Position numbers and translations under genes: made by a program
DNA from: MPNP01 sp965215545
Lineage (GTDB): Bacteria; Pseudomonadota; Alphaproteobacteria; Rhodobacterales; Rhodobacteraceae
Direction of reading: 5' to 3'
Length of the DNA: 64,000 nucleotides
Assembly: GCA_965215545.1 (NCBI GenBank)
Contig: OZ244066.1
Coordinates: forward strand, 3,070,201 to 3,134,200
The notes under the pieces: model-generated
Told to the model about the DNA's origin: nothing
The model's input: only the letters and a program-made list of their open reading frames with translations
Database searches by the model: none
Shown here: piece after piece, positions 25,413 through 34,636 of the stretch
Layout of the letters: each line of letters opens with the position of its first letter
Numbering within the stretch: position 1 is the stretch's first letter

Positions 25413-26899
25413 GAACCGCTCCGGTTCTCCAGAGCCCAACGGGTGGCATCAGCATTGCTGGGGGCCACGATGAGACCGGCGGCCTCGAGCCGGCGGATTT
25501 GCCCGGCGCGATCCTGAGGGTCCGCCGCCGTGCCTGTCACAGAACAGAACACCCGAGGCCGGGCGGCCGGCGGCACTGTCGCGAGACAGTCAATCAGGGC
25601 ACCGGCCGGGTCGGGATGGGCGCCCTGCCCCAGGATGAGGTCAACCAGAATGATGGCCACTTCCGCCCCGTCGAGAGCCTCCCTGAGAGGACCATCGCGC
25701 ACCCGCGGTTCGATCATCGGGTGAGGCTGGCCAAGGGTGAAGGCATCATCGCCAAGATCGAGACACAGGCAGTCGCCACCGGCACTGCCCGCCTCGACGC
25801 CATTGACGGGCACATTTGAACGCACGGCCAGTCCAGCGTCCCGGGCCATGACCTGCGCCTCGGCACAGAGCGTTCCGCCCGCATAGAGTCCGACGATCCG
25901 GCCCGTCGGCTTCGCCGGGATCAGCGGATCCGGCAGGGGTGGTGGCGGTTCGGTGATGCCGAGGGCAAGGAGCGCGGCATCCTTGAGCGTGCGGGCCCGC
26001 TGGACGGGATGCGGCAGGGAGAGATCGGGGGCACCAAGGAAACAGATGACGGACGGCAGGGTGAGGGTTGCAAGTTGGGCGATGATCCGGCTGGCCACCG
26101 CCGGGTCAGGGGGCTTGCCGACCACGACAAGACGTTCCGTCCGGGCATCGGCAGCGAGGGCATCGATGGCCATGCGGGTTGTCGTCCCGCCCACCTCGGC
26201 AGTGAGATCCCGACCTCCCACGCCAATGGCATGGCTGATCCCGCCCCCCATCCGGTCGATGAGGCAGCTGATCTCCTGGATGCCGGTTCCGGATGCACCG
26301 ATCAGCCCAATGGGTCCGGCTGCCACCCGATTGGCAAAGGCCAGCGGAACACCACCGAGGATGGCTGTTCCGCAGTCGGGACCCATGACGAAGAGGTTCC
26401 GGGCGGACCCCTCGCGCTTGAGAGCCACCTCGTCGTCAAGGCTCACATTGTCACTGAAGATCATGACATGCATGCCGTTGCCAAGGGCCGTCCGGGCTTC
26501 GAAAGTGGCATACTGACCCGGTGTCGAGATCAGGGCGAGATTGGCATCCGGCATCTGTCTCTTGGCACCTCCGAGGGTGCGGGGACGGTTGGCATGCATC
26601 GGTTGGGTGGAGCGGGATGGTGCCCGCAGGCAGTCCTCGGCCCACGCGCGAGCGGCGTCGGCGGCGGCGGCGGACCGGGCCCGGATGGCCATGATGAGAT
26701 CACCTCCGGTGGCAACCCGGCCCGCATCGGTGAGAAGCTCCGCTGCCTCGAGGATGGCGTGGTTGGCCGGCGTCCCCATCATGACGGCGGCGTCGAGGAT
26801 GCCCTCCATGCGACCAAGGTCAGCCGAGAGACGCATCAGGGCCACCGAGTCGAGATAGAAGCCCCTGTGGACCCGATTGATGGTGGTTGATGAGGTCAT
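25409..26899 (-). CDS. allF: AllF (FdrA), oxamate carbamoyltransferase subunit
   Basis: FdrA-family protein of 496 residues related to acyl-CoA synthetase/succinyl-CoA ligase alpha domains. Visible signatures are GFYLDSVALMRLSADL and VAVMMGTPAN-like ILDAAVMMGTPAN at the N-terminus, the Rossmann-like LFVMGPDCGTAILGGVPLAFAN, IGLIGASGTGIQEISCLI (phosphate loop) and GLYAGGTLCAEAQVM. E. coli FdrA is AllF, one of three subunits needed for oxamate carbamoyltransferase. The ATG overlaps the allG stop by four bases. I saw no premature stop or missing block relative to the family order. Confidence 0.9.
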   Translation of the reverse strand: MTSSTTINRVHRGFYLDSVALMRLSADLGRMEGILDAAVMMGTPANHAILEAAELLTDAGRVATGGDLIMAIRARSAAAADAARAWAEDCLRAPSRSTQPMHANRPRTLGGAKRQMPDANLALISTPGQYATFEARTALGNGMHVMIFSDNVSLDDEVALKREGSARNLFVMGPDCGTAILGGVPLAFANRVAAGPIGLIGASGTGIQEISCLIDRMGGGISHAIGVGGRDLTAEVGGTTTRMAIDALAADARTERLVVVGKPPDPAVASRIIAQLATLTLPSVICFLGAPDLSLPHPVQRARTLKDAALLALGITEPPPPLPDPLIPAKPTGRIVGLYAGGTLCAEAQVMARDAGLAVRSNVPVNGVEAGSAGGDCLCLDLGDDAFTLGQPHPMIEPRVRDGPLREALDGAEVAIILVDLILGQGAHPDPAGALIDCLATVPPAARPRVFCSVTGTAADPQDRAGQIRRLEAAGLIVAPSNADATRWALENRSGS

Positions 26900-28329
26900 G
26901 GCCGGGAATGCGCCTCCACAAGGGCGGCGAGGGCTGCACGAAAACACGCCAGCGGGGCCTTCACGATCCCGGCTCCCACCTGGCCAATGCCGGGTTCGCG
27001 GTGGGCAATGCCGGTGTTGATGATGGGCGCAATACCGCTCTCGACCACACGGCGGACATCGATGCCAGTGGGCACACCGCGATAATCCATGGCGGGAATC
27101 GACCATTCACTGTTCCCGGTGAGGGTGATTTCGGCCATCCGCTCGGTGGCCTGACCAGCCGCAGAGGCACTGCCGGCACCGACAAACCCGGCCACGGCCG
27201 GGGCGGCGCCCATGGCAAATCCGCCCAGACCGATGGTTTCGACAATGGCGCTGTCACCGATGTCGGGATTGGCATCTGCGGCGGTGTAGCCCGGAAAGTA
27301 CAGCCCCTCGGGCATGGCCACCGGGGCGGTGAACCATCGGTCACCGGTGCCAGCCGTCCTGATGCCAAACTCCGTGCCATTGCGGGCCATGGTGGTCACG
27401 ATCGTGCTTCCTGCCACATCCCTGGCTGCATCCGTCATGGCCTTGGCCATGGCCATGGCGACATTGAGGAAGAACTGGTCATTGGCGGCGATGAAGCCCA
27501 GGGCCCGCCCGGCGGCGGCGGCCCCGGAGGCTACGGTGGCCACCGGGGCGGCCAGACTGCGCAGGATCAGACCGGAACAGGCCACATTGCGCTGATGCAT
27601 TTCGTCACCCATCGCCAGGCCCCGGGCCACGATGTCCTTGAGTGGCAGACCGCCCATCTGCCGGACAGCTGCGCCCAGCAGCGGCCCGAATTCATCGCGG
27701 ATCCAGCGCAACCGAGCAAGCACCTCCGCATCATTGCCGCCAAACCGCAGGACCCTGCCAATGCCCTCATTGAGGGTGCAGAAGGCCCGGTTGCCAAAGG
27801 TCCGGTTCTCGACCACCATGACCGGCTGGCTCATGGTGATCATCCCGGTCATCGGCCCGACCGCACCCCATTCATGGCAGGGGGCAAAACTGTAGACGCC
27901 ATCCCGGGCCCGGGCCCGGGCATCATCGAGATCATCAGCCCAGCCTTCAAAGACCGCAATGCCCTCGATGGCACCCCGCAGCGGCCCGCACATCTCTTCC
28001 CAACGGATCGGTGGGCCGGCATGCAGGATTGTCCCGGCCCCGAGACCGGACATCACCTCGTGGGCCGGGACCACATCGACAAGGACAGGATCGCCGGCAA
28101 GAATCCGCTCAACGGTCCGGTCATTGGCGGTGCTGATCGGACCATCCGGACCATCCTCGAGGGCAGCCAGCATGGCACCAAACCGCGGATCCCCGCCCGC
28201 CGGCGGCGCCCAATCGAGATCAAGACAGGACACCCCAAGCGCTGTCAGGTCATCGGCAAACCCCGGCAGCCCGATGGCGATGACCCGCGGTGCGGCACTG
28301 AGCAGCTCGGACACAGGTGAGGCGGTCAT
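26896..28329 (-). CDS. allG: AllG (DUF1116), oxamate carbamoyltransferase subunit
   Basis: The 477-residue protein matches DUF1116 (E. coli YlbE): WADDLDDARARARDGVYSFAPCHEWGAVGPMTGM in the first half, then FCTLNEGIGRVLRFGGND, GDEMHQRNVACSGL, and MARNGTEFGIRTAGTGDRWFTAPV. The CHE and NGTEFGI blocks are among the most conserved in the family. With AllF and AllH it forms the enzyme acting on oxalurate. Start and stop both sit in four-base overlaps with pucG and allF, so stoichiometric production by coupled translation is likely. Confidence 0.9.
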   Translation of the reverse strand: MTASPVSELLSAAPRVIAIGLPGFADDLTALGVSCLDLDWAPPAGGDPRFGAMLAALEDGPDGPISTANDRTVERILAGDPVLVDVVPAHEVMSGLGAGTILHAGPPIRWEEMCGPLRGAIEGIAVFEGWADDLDDARARARDGVYSFAPCHEWGAVGPMTGMITMSQPVMVVENRTFGNRAFCTLNEGIGRVLRFGGNDAEVLARLRWIRDEFGPLLGAAVRQMGGLPLKDIVARGLAMGDEMHQRNVACSGLILRSLAAPVATVASGAAAAGRALGFIAANDQFFLNVAMAMAKAMTDAARDVAGSTIVTTMARNGTEFGIRTAGTGDRWFTAPVAMPEGLYFPGYTAADANPDIGDSAIVETIGLGGFAMGAAPAVAGFVGAGSASAAGQATERMAEITLTGNSEWSIPAMDYRGVPTGIDVRRVVESGIAPIINTGIAHREPGIGQVGAGIVKAPLACFRAALAALVEAHSRP

Positions 28330-29573
28330 GCAGAATCGGCATAGACTGCAACAGCGGCATCGACCCCCGCATTGGGAACGAGCGGGCAGCCATGATGCCT
28401 CAGGACAGCATCAAAGGAAGCCAGAAACCGCAGGATATTGGCCTTGCGGCACACATGCCCCATCGTGCCAATCCGCCAGATCCTGCCGGCGAGATGCCCA
28501 AAGGAGGTCCCGATCTCGATGCCGAAATCCGCCAGCAACTCGGCCCGGACGGCATCCCCGTTGCCGCACTGGGCGGGGATCAGGACTCCGGTGACATTGA
28601 CCATGCGGTTGGTTTCCACACCAAAGAGCTCGAGTCCCATGGCGACAAGACCGGCCCGCAAGGCCCGACTGGCCAGGGCATGCCGGACAAATCCCGCCTC
28701 GAGACCCTCTTCGAGGATGACGCGGGCACATTCCCGGGCGGCGTAGAGCATGGAGGTCGATTCGGTGTGGTGGTTGAGGCGCAGGGGACTCCAGTAGTCC
28801 AGCAGCATGCTCAGGTCGAGATAGTTCGAGAGAATGCGCGGGCCCTCCCCTTCGACGGAGTCGACGGACCGGATGCCCCGCTCGATATGCTTGCGGTTGT
28901 TGATGACCGCCACGGCTCGCTCACTCAGGGTCACAGGCGATGTCCCCGGCGGCCCCGACATGCATTTCTGCAGCCCGGCGGCCACCGCGTCCAGCCCCAA
29001 TGCGTCCGTCTCGAAAGAGCTGCCACAGAGGGTGGCGGTGGCATCGACAAAGATCAGCGTACCCATCTCGCGACAGGTGGCCGCGAGACCCTCAAGGGGC
29101 TGGGCCATGCAGGTGGAGGTATCACCATGGACAAGGGCGAGGACAGCGGGCCTGCATTCCCGGACCGCCGCACAGATCCGTTCGACCGGAAACACCGTCC
29201 CCCAGTCGGTATCGAGTGTGGTGACAGCACCACCGACCCGCGTGGCGATTTCGGTCAGCAGATGTCCGAACCGACCGAACCGGGGCACAAGAACGACATC
29301 ACCCGGTGCCACGAGCGAGCCGAGACAGGCCTCGATCCCCGACCGCGCCGTCCCGTTGACCAGCAGGGTCCAGTGATTGCCGGTCCGGTACACCTGCCGA
29401 TACAGGGCCATGGTCTCATTCATGTAGCGCGTGAATTCCGGGTCGAACTGCCCCAGCATCGGTGCGGCCATGGCACGCAGGACGCGCGGATAGACATCAA
29501 CCGGGCCGGGCCCCATCAGCAGCCGGGCGCCGGGATCGAGTTCGGCATGGGGTGTCAGTGACGAGTCGCTCAT
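28326..29573 (-). CDS. pucG: (S)-ureidoglycine-glyoxylate aminotransferase
   Basis: This is a class V PLP aminotransferase of 415 residues. The PLP lysine is Lys203 in AAGLQKCMSGPPGTSP and the pyridine-nitrogen partner is Asp177 in FVDATATLCG; LMGPGPVDVYPRVL and NHHTESTSMLYAARE are the substrate-loop motifs. Alanine-glyoxylate aminotransferases share the fold, but the QKCxxGPxGxxP form and the position directly after allC identify PucG, which moves the amino group of ureidoglycine to glyoxylate, giving oxalurate and glycine. Its ATG overlaps the allC stop. Confidence 0.88.
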   Translation of the reverse strand: MSDSSLTPHAELDPGARLLMGPGPVDVYPRVLRAMAAPMLGQFDPEFTRYMNETMALYRQVYRTGNHWTLLVNGTARSGIEACLGSLVAPGDVVLVPRFGRFGHLLTEIATRVGGAVTTLDTDWGTVFPVERICAAVRECRPAVLALVHGDTSTCMAQPLEGLAATCREMGTLIFVDATATLCGSSFETDALGLDAVAAGLQKCMSGPPGTSPVTLSERAVAVINNRKHIERGIRSVDSVEGEGPRILSNYLDLSMLLDYWSPLRLNHHTESTSMLYAARECARVILEEGLEAGFVRHALASRALRAGLVAMGLELFGVETNRMVNVTGVLIPAQCGNGDAVRAELLADFGIEIGTSFGHLAGRIWRIGTMGHVCRKANILRFLASFDAVLRHHGCPLVPNAGVDAAVAVYADSA

Positions 29574-30811
29574 TGTGCCATGCCCCCGATCCGTTCGACG
29601 GTGCGCGTCAACAGGGCAACACCAGCCACCGCATCCTCCCGCGTGATCGATTCATCAGGGTGATGGCTGATGCCACCCCGGCAGCGCACGAAGATCATGG
29701 CCACATCCGTCAACCCTGCCATCACCATGGCATCGTGGCCCGCCCCACTCGGGATTGCCACCGGGTCATGGCCGAGCTCTCCCATGGCCCCGACGATCGC
29801 ATCGACGACCCAATCGGCGCAGGTGATCCCGTTGACATCGTGGGAGGTGTCGAAGCCGATCCGGACATTGCGGCGGCGCGCGATCCCCAGCATGCCACTC
29901 TGGATCTGCTCGATGACCTCCCGACGGACGGTGTCATCAGGTGAGCGCACATCAATGGAAAAACTCGTCTGGCCCGGGATGACGTTCGTGGTCCCGGGAC
30001 GGGCCGTGATCTGGCCCACCGTGGCCACCACATTCTGGATGCTGCGGGCCGTGCGTTCGACCAGCAGGATGCATTCACTCGCCGCGACCAGCGCATCCTG
30101 ACGGGCATCCATGGGCACGGTGCCGGCATGTCCGGCCCGCCCTTCGATCGAGATCGTCATCCGTGTGGCACCCGAAATCGCCCGGACAGCACAGACGGGC
30201 ATCTTCTTGATCTCGAGGAACGGGCCCTGCTCGATATGGAGTTCGAGAAAACAGCGGACATCCTCAGGGCGGCGGGCCGCATCCCTGATGCTCGTGGGGT
30301 CAAGGCCAAAACCGCTCATGGCTTCCGAGAGTGAAATCCCCGCCTCGTCGGTGCGCACGAGCAGACGATTGTCGAAGGTGCCCTCGATGCCCCGGCTGCC
30401 GAGGAAGGCCGACTGGTAGCGGACGCCTTCCTCATCGGTGAAGCAGACAACCTCAATGGCATCATCATAGCGGATACCGCGCCCGTGCAGCGAACGCACA
30501 CAATCGATGGCGGCAAGGATGCCCAGCGCCCCGTCGTAGCGACCGGCATCGATGACGGTATCCTGGTGCGAGCCCAGCATGATGGTCCGGGCTCCGGCAG
30601 TCCGCCCCTCGTAGCGGCCGATGACGTTGCCAACCGCATCCGTGTGGACCCGCATGCCGGCGGCCGCCATCCAGCCAGCCACCAGCTCATTGACCTGTTT
30701 GTGGGCCATCGTGAAGCACCGCCGGGTCAACATCCCCTTGGTCTCCGTGAACCGGGCCATCGCATCGGCCCGGTCAAGGATGTCAGCACTGATGTCTTCC
30801 GGACCGGTCAC
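29570..30811 (-). CDS. allC: Allantoate amidohydrolase
   Basis: M20-family dinuclear metallohydrolase of 413 residues that converts allantoate to (S)-ureidoglycine, CO2 and ammonia. Metal ligands are visible as His82 (LGSHQDTV), Asp93 (GRYDGALG), Glu128 (CFTDEEGVRY) and His192 (FLELHIEQGP). The dimerisation domain carries ISGATRMTISIEGRAGHAGTVPM. The close relatives hydantoinase/N-carbamoylase share these motifs; the neighbouring genes decide for allantoate. It is the first gene of the seven-gene operon, so the promoter should lie in the 127 bases upstream. Confidence 0.9.
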   Translation of the reverse strand: MTGPEDISADILDRADAMARFTETKGMLTRRCFTMAHKQVNELVAGWMAAAGMRVHTDAVGNVIGRYEGRTAGARTIMLGSHQDTVIDAGRYDGALGILAAIDCVRSLHGRGIRYDDAIEVVCFTDEEGVRYQSAFLGSRGIEGTFDNRLLVRTDEAGISLSEAMSGFGLDPTSIRDAARRPEDVRCFLELHIEQGPFLEIKKMPVCAVRAISGATRMTISIEGRAGHAGTVPMDARQDALVAASECILLVERTARSIQNVVATVGQITARPGTTNVIPGQTSFSIDVRSPDDTVRREVIEQIQSGMLGIARRRNVRIGFDTSHDVNGITCADWVVDAIVGAMGELGHDPVAIPSGAGHDAMVMAGLTDVAMIFVRCRGGISHHPDESITREDAVAGVALLTRTVERIGGMAQ

Positions 30812-30938
30812 GTCTCCTCGCTGCCTCCTCTGCGGTCGGCGCCCTCATTGTCCCTCATCAAGACAGTCCTGCTGCTGTTGGAGGGCCGGGCCAATCGTGA
30901 AACGTACATGGAAACCCGGAAAACTTGAAGCCTGCCTG

Positions 30939-31928
30939 TCAAGCATTCACGTCAATGATGACCCGGCCCCGGATCCGTCCCTGCAGAATGGCAGGGCCCA
31001 GTTCCGGAAGATCCGCCAACGTCCTGACCTCCGGCACGGAGTCCAGGGCATCATCGGGAAGCAGATCCGCCAGACGCCCCCAGGCCCGTCGACGGTCCGG
31101 GATCGGCGTCATGACACTGTCAATACCCAGCAGATTCACCTTGCGCAACAGGAAGGGAATCACGGAAGCGGGCAGATCTGCACCACCGGCCAGGCCAATG
31201 GCCGCGACCGATCCTCCGTATTGCATCTGCCCAAGCACCCGGGCCAGCATCGCGCCCCCCACGGCATCGATACAGCCTGCCCAGGTTTCTGATTCAAGTG
31301 GACGCCTGACGGTCTCGGCCAGGTCCGCACGAGGGATGATCGTGCTGGCACCCAGCGATTGCAGATAGGCACCGGCCTCCGGCCGACCGGTCACACCGGC
31401 GACCTCATAGCCCAACTGCGCGAGCAGCAGGGTGGCGATGGACCCCACGCCGCCGGCAGCCCCGGTGACGAGGACAGGTCCATCCCCGGGAGTCAACCCG
31501 TGTTGTTCGAGACTCTCGATGCCCAGCATGGCCGTCAGGCCGGCGGTGCCAACACTCATGGCCTGCCGGGCATTCAGCGTCTCGGGCATCGGGACCAGCC
31601 AATCAGCCTTCAGCCGCGCCTTCTGGGCAAAGCCGCCCCACCAGACCTCGCCAACGCGCCAGCCAGTCGAGATGACCGCATCGCCCGGGGCAAACCGCCC
31701 GTCATCCGAATCAATGACGGTTCCGGCCAGATCGACACCGGGAATGTGCGGGTAGACCTTGACGAGACCACCACCCGGCCCGATGCAGAGCCCATCCTTG
31801 TAGTTGAGCGATGAGTAGTCGACAGCAATGGTGACATCGCCATCGGGCAGCATCTCCTCATCAATCGTTTCCACCGCAGCGGTGGTGCCCGATTCATCTT
31901 TCCTGACAAGCAAAGCACGGAATGTCAT
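30939..31928 (-). CDS. acuI: Acrylyl-CoA reductase AcuI/YhdH-type oxidoreductase
   Basis: The zinc-free medium-chain dehydrogenase/reductase of 329 residues has SSLNYKDGLCIGPGG and YPHIPGVDLAGTV near the N-terminus, the nucleotide-binding VTGAAGGVGSIATLLL, and IPFLLRKVNLLGIDSV late. This is the YhdH/AcuI arrangement. AcuI reduces acryloyl-CoA to propionyl-CoA with NADPH and detoxifies acrylate from dimethylsulfoniopropionate or 3-hydroxypropionate routes. No dmd or ddd gene is in the window. It lies upstream of allC in the same direction, separated by 127 bases, and may be independent of the all operon. Confidence 0.9.
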   Translation of the reverse strand: MTFRALLVRKDESGTTAAVETIDEEMLPDGDVTIAVDYSSLNYKDGLCIGPGGGLVKVYPHIPGVDLAGTVIDSDDGRFAPGDAVISTGWRVGEVWWGGFAQKARLKADWLVPMPETLNARQAMSVGTAGLTAMLGIESLEQHGLTPGDGPVLVTGAAGGVGSIATLLLAQLGYEVAGVTGRPEAGAYLQSLGASTIIPRADLAETVRRPLESETWAGCIDAVGGAMLARVLGQMQYGGSVAAIGLAGGADLPASVIPFLLRKVNLLGIDSVMTPIPDRRRAWGRLADLLPDDALDSVPEVRTLADLPELGPAILQGRIRGRVIIDVNA

Positions 31929-31997
31929 GGCAGATTTCCTTTCCTGTTCATGTTGGTCATCTCGGTCGGCGCGGGTTCGATCGCCGGATCAAATCGC

Positions 31998-32243
31998 TCA
32001 GCGGTCCGGTCCATGCCAGTGAATGGCACAGATTTCGACCGATCGTCCGGCAAGGTCCCAGACCCGGCCATGGGCCCCGACCCGACCGATGTCGGCAGAG
32101 GCAACAGTGATGTCATTCCCCATCCAGCAGCTGGTGTTGGCAACGACGACATCCTTGTCGGGATCCCGGCCGCTGATTGGTGCCACCCGGCCCGCAATGG
32201 CCTTGCCCACCTCCAGGATGCGGGTCCTGCCCCCGGATGCCAA
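31998..32243 (-). CDS. Small protein of unknown function overlapping the DUF2182 gene
   Basis: A leftward frame with very strong third-position GC codes for ILEVGKAIAGRVAPISGRDP, NTSCWMGNDITVASADIGRV and GRVWDLAGRSVEICAIHWHG. It opens right after a TGA and has only TTG or GTG starts, overlapping the 3' end of the DUF2182 frame by about 130 bases. In the overlap this frame, not the DUF2182 one, looks coding. Either it is a separate short gene translated from a GTG, or one base is missing and it forms a C-terminal extension of the membrane protein. I recognise no family. Confidence 0.45.
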   Translation of the reverse strand: MASGGRTRILEVGKAIAGRVAPISGRDPDKDVVVANTSCWMGNDITVASADIGRVGAHGRVWDLAGRSVEICAIHWHGPDR

Positions 32244-33000
32244 TCGAGGTCACAATCAGGACAAGGCCCAGGGGGCAGGTCACATGACGGCCGATCTCCG
32301 GCAGTTTCTCAAGCGTGATGATGACCGCGGCCAGACCCATCCAGGCCATCGACATCAGCCCGGCAATCAGTCCGAGTCCCATCAGCAGCCGGCAGCAGCC
32401 AAGGCACCAGAGACCGGACCCGGCACCGGTGGCAAAATCGCGGCAGGCCGGGCCCGGACCCCGGGCCAGAAAGCGTGTCAAGGGATGTCGGCAGTGGACC
32501 AGGCAGCGGTCCCTGAAGGAGGACAGCTGGTAAAGGCCGGCACCCGCCAGCAACAGGCAGGTGACGCGCCGGCTGGCATCCAGATCGACAACGCGGGCCA
32601 CCGGCCTGGCAATCAGTGCCGTGTTCACCAGCGTCATGGCCACCGAACAGACGGCCCAGACCGCAAGGTCACCCCCGGTGATGGCCATGAACCCGGCCCG
32701 GTTGGCCAGACCCGCCTCCCGCAGGGATTCACATGTGCGCAGGACCGGGATATGGCCAGGAAGCATCATCGCCACAGCCATGGCCGTCCACGTGCCCAGC
32801 AGGGTGGAAAAGCCGGCATGGTGCCCGTGGGAGGCCAACAGGATACCGATCAGCATGTCGAGGTCAGCGACAATCGGACTGGCATGCTGCATTGCTGCCG
32901 CCAACAGCCACAGGCCGACCCATGCCATCAGGATGGCACCGCAGGCAACACCCCAATGCCACTTGTCCAGCAGGACTGACCGGATGCCGGTCCGCATCAT
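32113..33000 (-). CDS. DUF2182 integral membrane protein
   Basis: The protein carries about seven hydrophobic segments and the DUF2182 hallmarks: WTAMAVAMMLPG after the second membrane helix, AGAGLYQLSSFRDRCLVHCRHPLTRFL in the middle loop and SGLWCLGCCRLLMGLGLIAGLMSMAWM. The CL.HCR and GxxCLGCCW-like cysteine motifs suggest metal binding, hence the family's 'metal-binding membrane protein' label. Function is unknown. ATG pairs at 33000/32997 give the most likely start. The last 40 codons after TSIGIR look non-coding and overlap the next leftward frame, so the true C-terminus is probably near 32220. Confidence 0.8.
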   Translation of the reverse strand: MMRTGIRSVLLDKWHWGVACGAILMAWVGLWLLAAAMQHASPIVADLDMLIGILLASHGHHAGFSTLLGTWTAMAVAMMLPGHIPVLRTCESLREAGLANRAGFMAITGGDLAVWAVCSVAMTLVNTALIARPVARVVDLDASRRVTCLLLAGAGLYQLSSFRDRCLVHCRHPLTRFLARGPGPACRDFATGAGSGLWCLGCCRLLMGLGLIAGLMSMAWMGLAAVIITLEKLPEIGRHVTCPLGLVLIVTSIGIRGQDPHPGGGQGHCGPGGTNQRPGSRQGCRRCQHQLLDGE

Positions 33001-33089
33001 GGATCCCCGGCTCCATGCAACCGACCGGAACGGATTCGGGGAAGGACTGGCCGGCAGGGCCGGGCACACGATCCCGGACGGGGGGGGCT

Positions 33090-33166
33090 TGGCGCGGCTG
33101 ACGGGACTCGAACCCGCGACCTCCGGCGTGACAGGCCGGCACTCTAACCAACTGAGCTACAGCCGC
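33090..33166 (-). tRNA. tRNA-Asp (GTC)
   Basis: A 77-base cloverleaf on the minus strand: acceptor GCGGCTG pairs with CAGCCGC, the D-arm reads GCTCAGTTGGTTAGAGTGC, the anticodon loop CTGTCAC gives GTC, and the T-arm contains GGTTCGAGTCC. Discriminator G and an encoded CCA follow. Its 5' end faces the accessory island that starts about 120 bases to the right, and eight Gs follow its 3' end. Confidence 0.95.
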
Positions 33167-33292
33167 TGACATGGCCATCACCGGGCGCTGCCATCCGGTG
33201 ACCCTCCATCGGGGATCTCCTATAGATATGCGTGGCGAGAAGTGCCAACCAATTCCTCATCAGTGCGATCCTGCCACCCGACTGCAAGACAC

Positions 33293-34636
33293 TCACAACG
33301 CCTGCGGGCCCGCCCTACCTTCAATTGACCGGACTGACAACCCCGCACCGCAACCGGGTGCTATGGCACTGTTTGGCTCATCAAAGAAGCCAAGCAGTCC
33401 ATCCGAATAATAGGAGGGGAACCGTTTCGAATCTGGAAAAATTGCCAGATCAACAATTTCAGCCCCGTCTGGTTCGGGGCAGACTTGTTGCCCGTTCAGG
33501 CGTGTACCCGCAACAGCCAGACCACCAATGAAGGTGCCATGATTGGGATTTATATCCTCGTCAGCCAGAGTGTCCCACCGATCGATAATCCAGTCGGAAA
33601 GGGCCGAACCGACACCGCCATCCACGATTCCAATCCTCGGATAGGACGTTTGGGTGTTGCGGACTGGGATTGTCACACGGTCTGGTCGGGATCGGGATTG
33701 GGCAGGTGGGATTGCTGACGGGACAATGATGCCTGGGAGTTCAACGCTTCGCACCAGCGGGTGATTGTCCAGGAATTCCAGAAGTTTCTGATGTCGTTGG
33801 GGATTCGTATCAAACGGTGCCGACGCCCGACGGTCGCGTCCGGTATTGGACACTCTTGCTGGTATCATGACAGTCACATCTGGAGACCGGTCCAGCCGAA
33901 CGACCACTTTTGGCAGACCGCTGTGCCAATAAGGCAATTGCTCGACCAATATTCCTTGCCCGATTTCATCAAAACCCTCCACAAATGTGGAGATCAATTG
34001 ACGATGTGAGTCGGACAGTCGATCCCAGTCGGCTCTTGGCAGGATGATATCAAAAAGTTCCACCTCATACCCACCGCCGGTCCGTGGGTTGGATAGCCAA
34101 GCCACAGCGTCTTTCACGGAAAATCTGCGCTTGTCAGAGGGGCCGTAAAGCTCAAGACCCTTGATTGCACCCGTTTCACTGCGCCGCTTTGTGGGATGGG
34201 GGATCTTACGATCCTTTGCTTCGTTGAATTCAATCCTGGTGTCATTTTCTGCTTGCTGGATATCATCCTTGACCAAGGCGAGACGATCCGGACTGACCTC
34301 GACAAACATTTCGCCGATGTCACCACCCCCAACCACCGGGGTTCGGGAAGAGCGGAATAAAGTGACCGGACGGTGGCTTTTTGCCCACGCATCTCGCTTC
34401 AACGTAACCTTCAGATAGCCGATCTCTCCTTGGGGCTGGGTAGCGAGCGTTGCCGAAATTGTGTCGATCTGGTCCACGAGAGTATCCCTGTGGGCGGCGA
34501 ATTCATCATCGCGACCGGCATAGAAATCCTTGGGCCATCCGCCCCCGCCCGCCTTGCGGACTTCCTGATAGTTTTCTGGATTGAGAATGACTTGAATGGG
34601 GCTAGCCACCGGTTGCTTCCTTCTTTTTGGCTCCAT
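33293..34636 (-). pseudogene. ietS: IetS-like subtilisin-family protease, C-terminally truncated
   Basis: The 447-residue product starts in a 35-base overlap with the ATPase gene. After a large N-terminal domain, the S8 catalytic domain begins with YPRIGIVDGGVG (Asp339) and DINPNHGTFIGGLAVAG (His366). The reading frame then ends SKRFPSYYSDGLLGFFD followed by about 25 residues with no resemblance to subtilases, so the third catalytic residue (Ser in a GTS motif) and the rest of the domain are absent. The homology break lies near 33385, on the tRNA-Asp side. IetAS pairs act in plasmid stability and phage defence; this copy should lack protease activity. Confidence 0.8.

Noticed and set aside
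26887..28320. 477-codon plus-strand frame matching allG almost exactly in extent
   Set aside because: Codon-aligned antisense of allG; rich in Gly/His/Pro with no domain signal.
28326..29573. Assignment of pucG as plain alanine/serine-glyoxylate aminotransferase
   Set aside because: The fold is shared, but the QKCMSGPPG active-site form and coupling to allC and allG make ureidoglycine the better substrate.
33080..33087. G8 run next to tRNA-Asp as a contingency tract
   Set aside because: It lies in the 3' flank of a tRNA with no gene start or reading frame it could switch.
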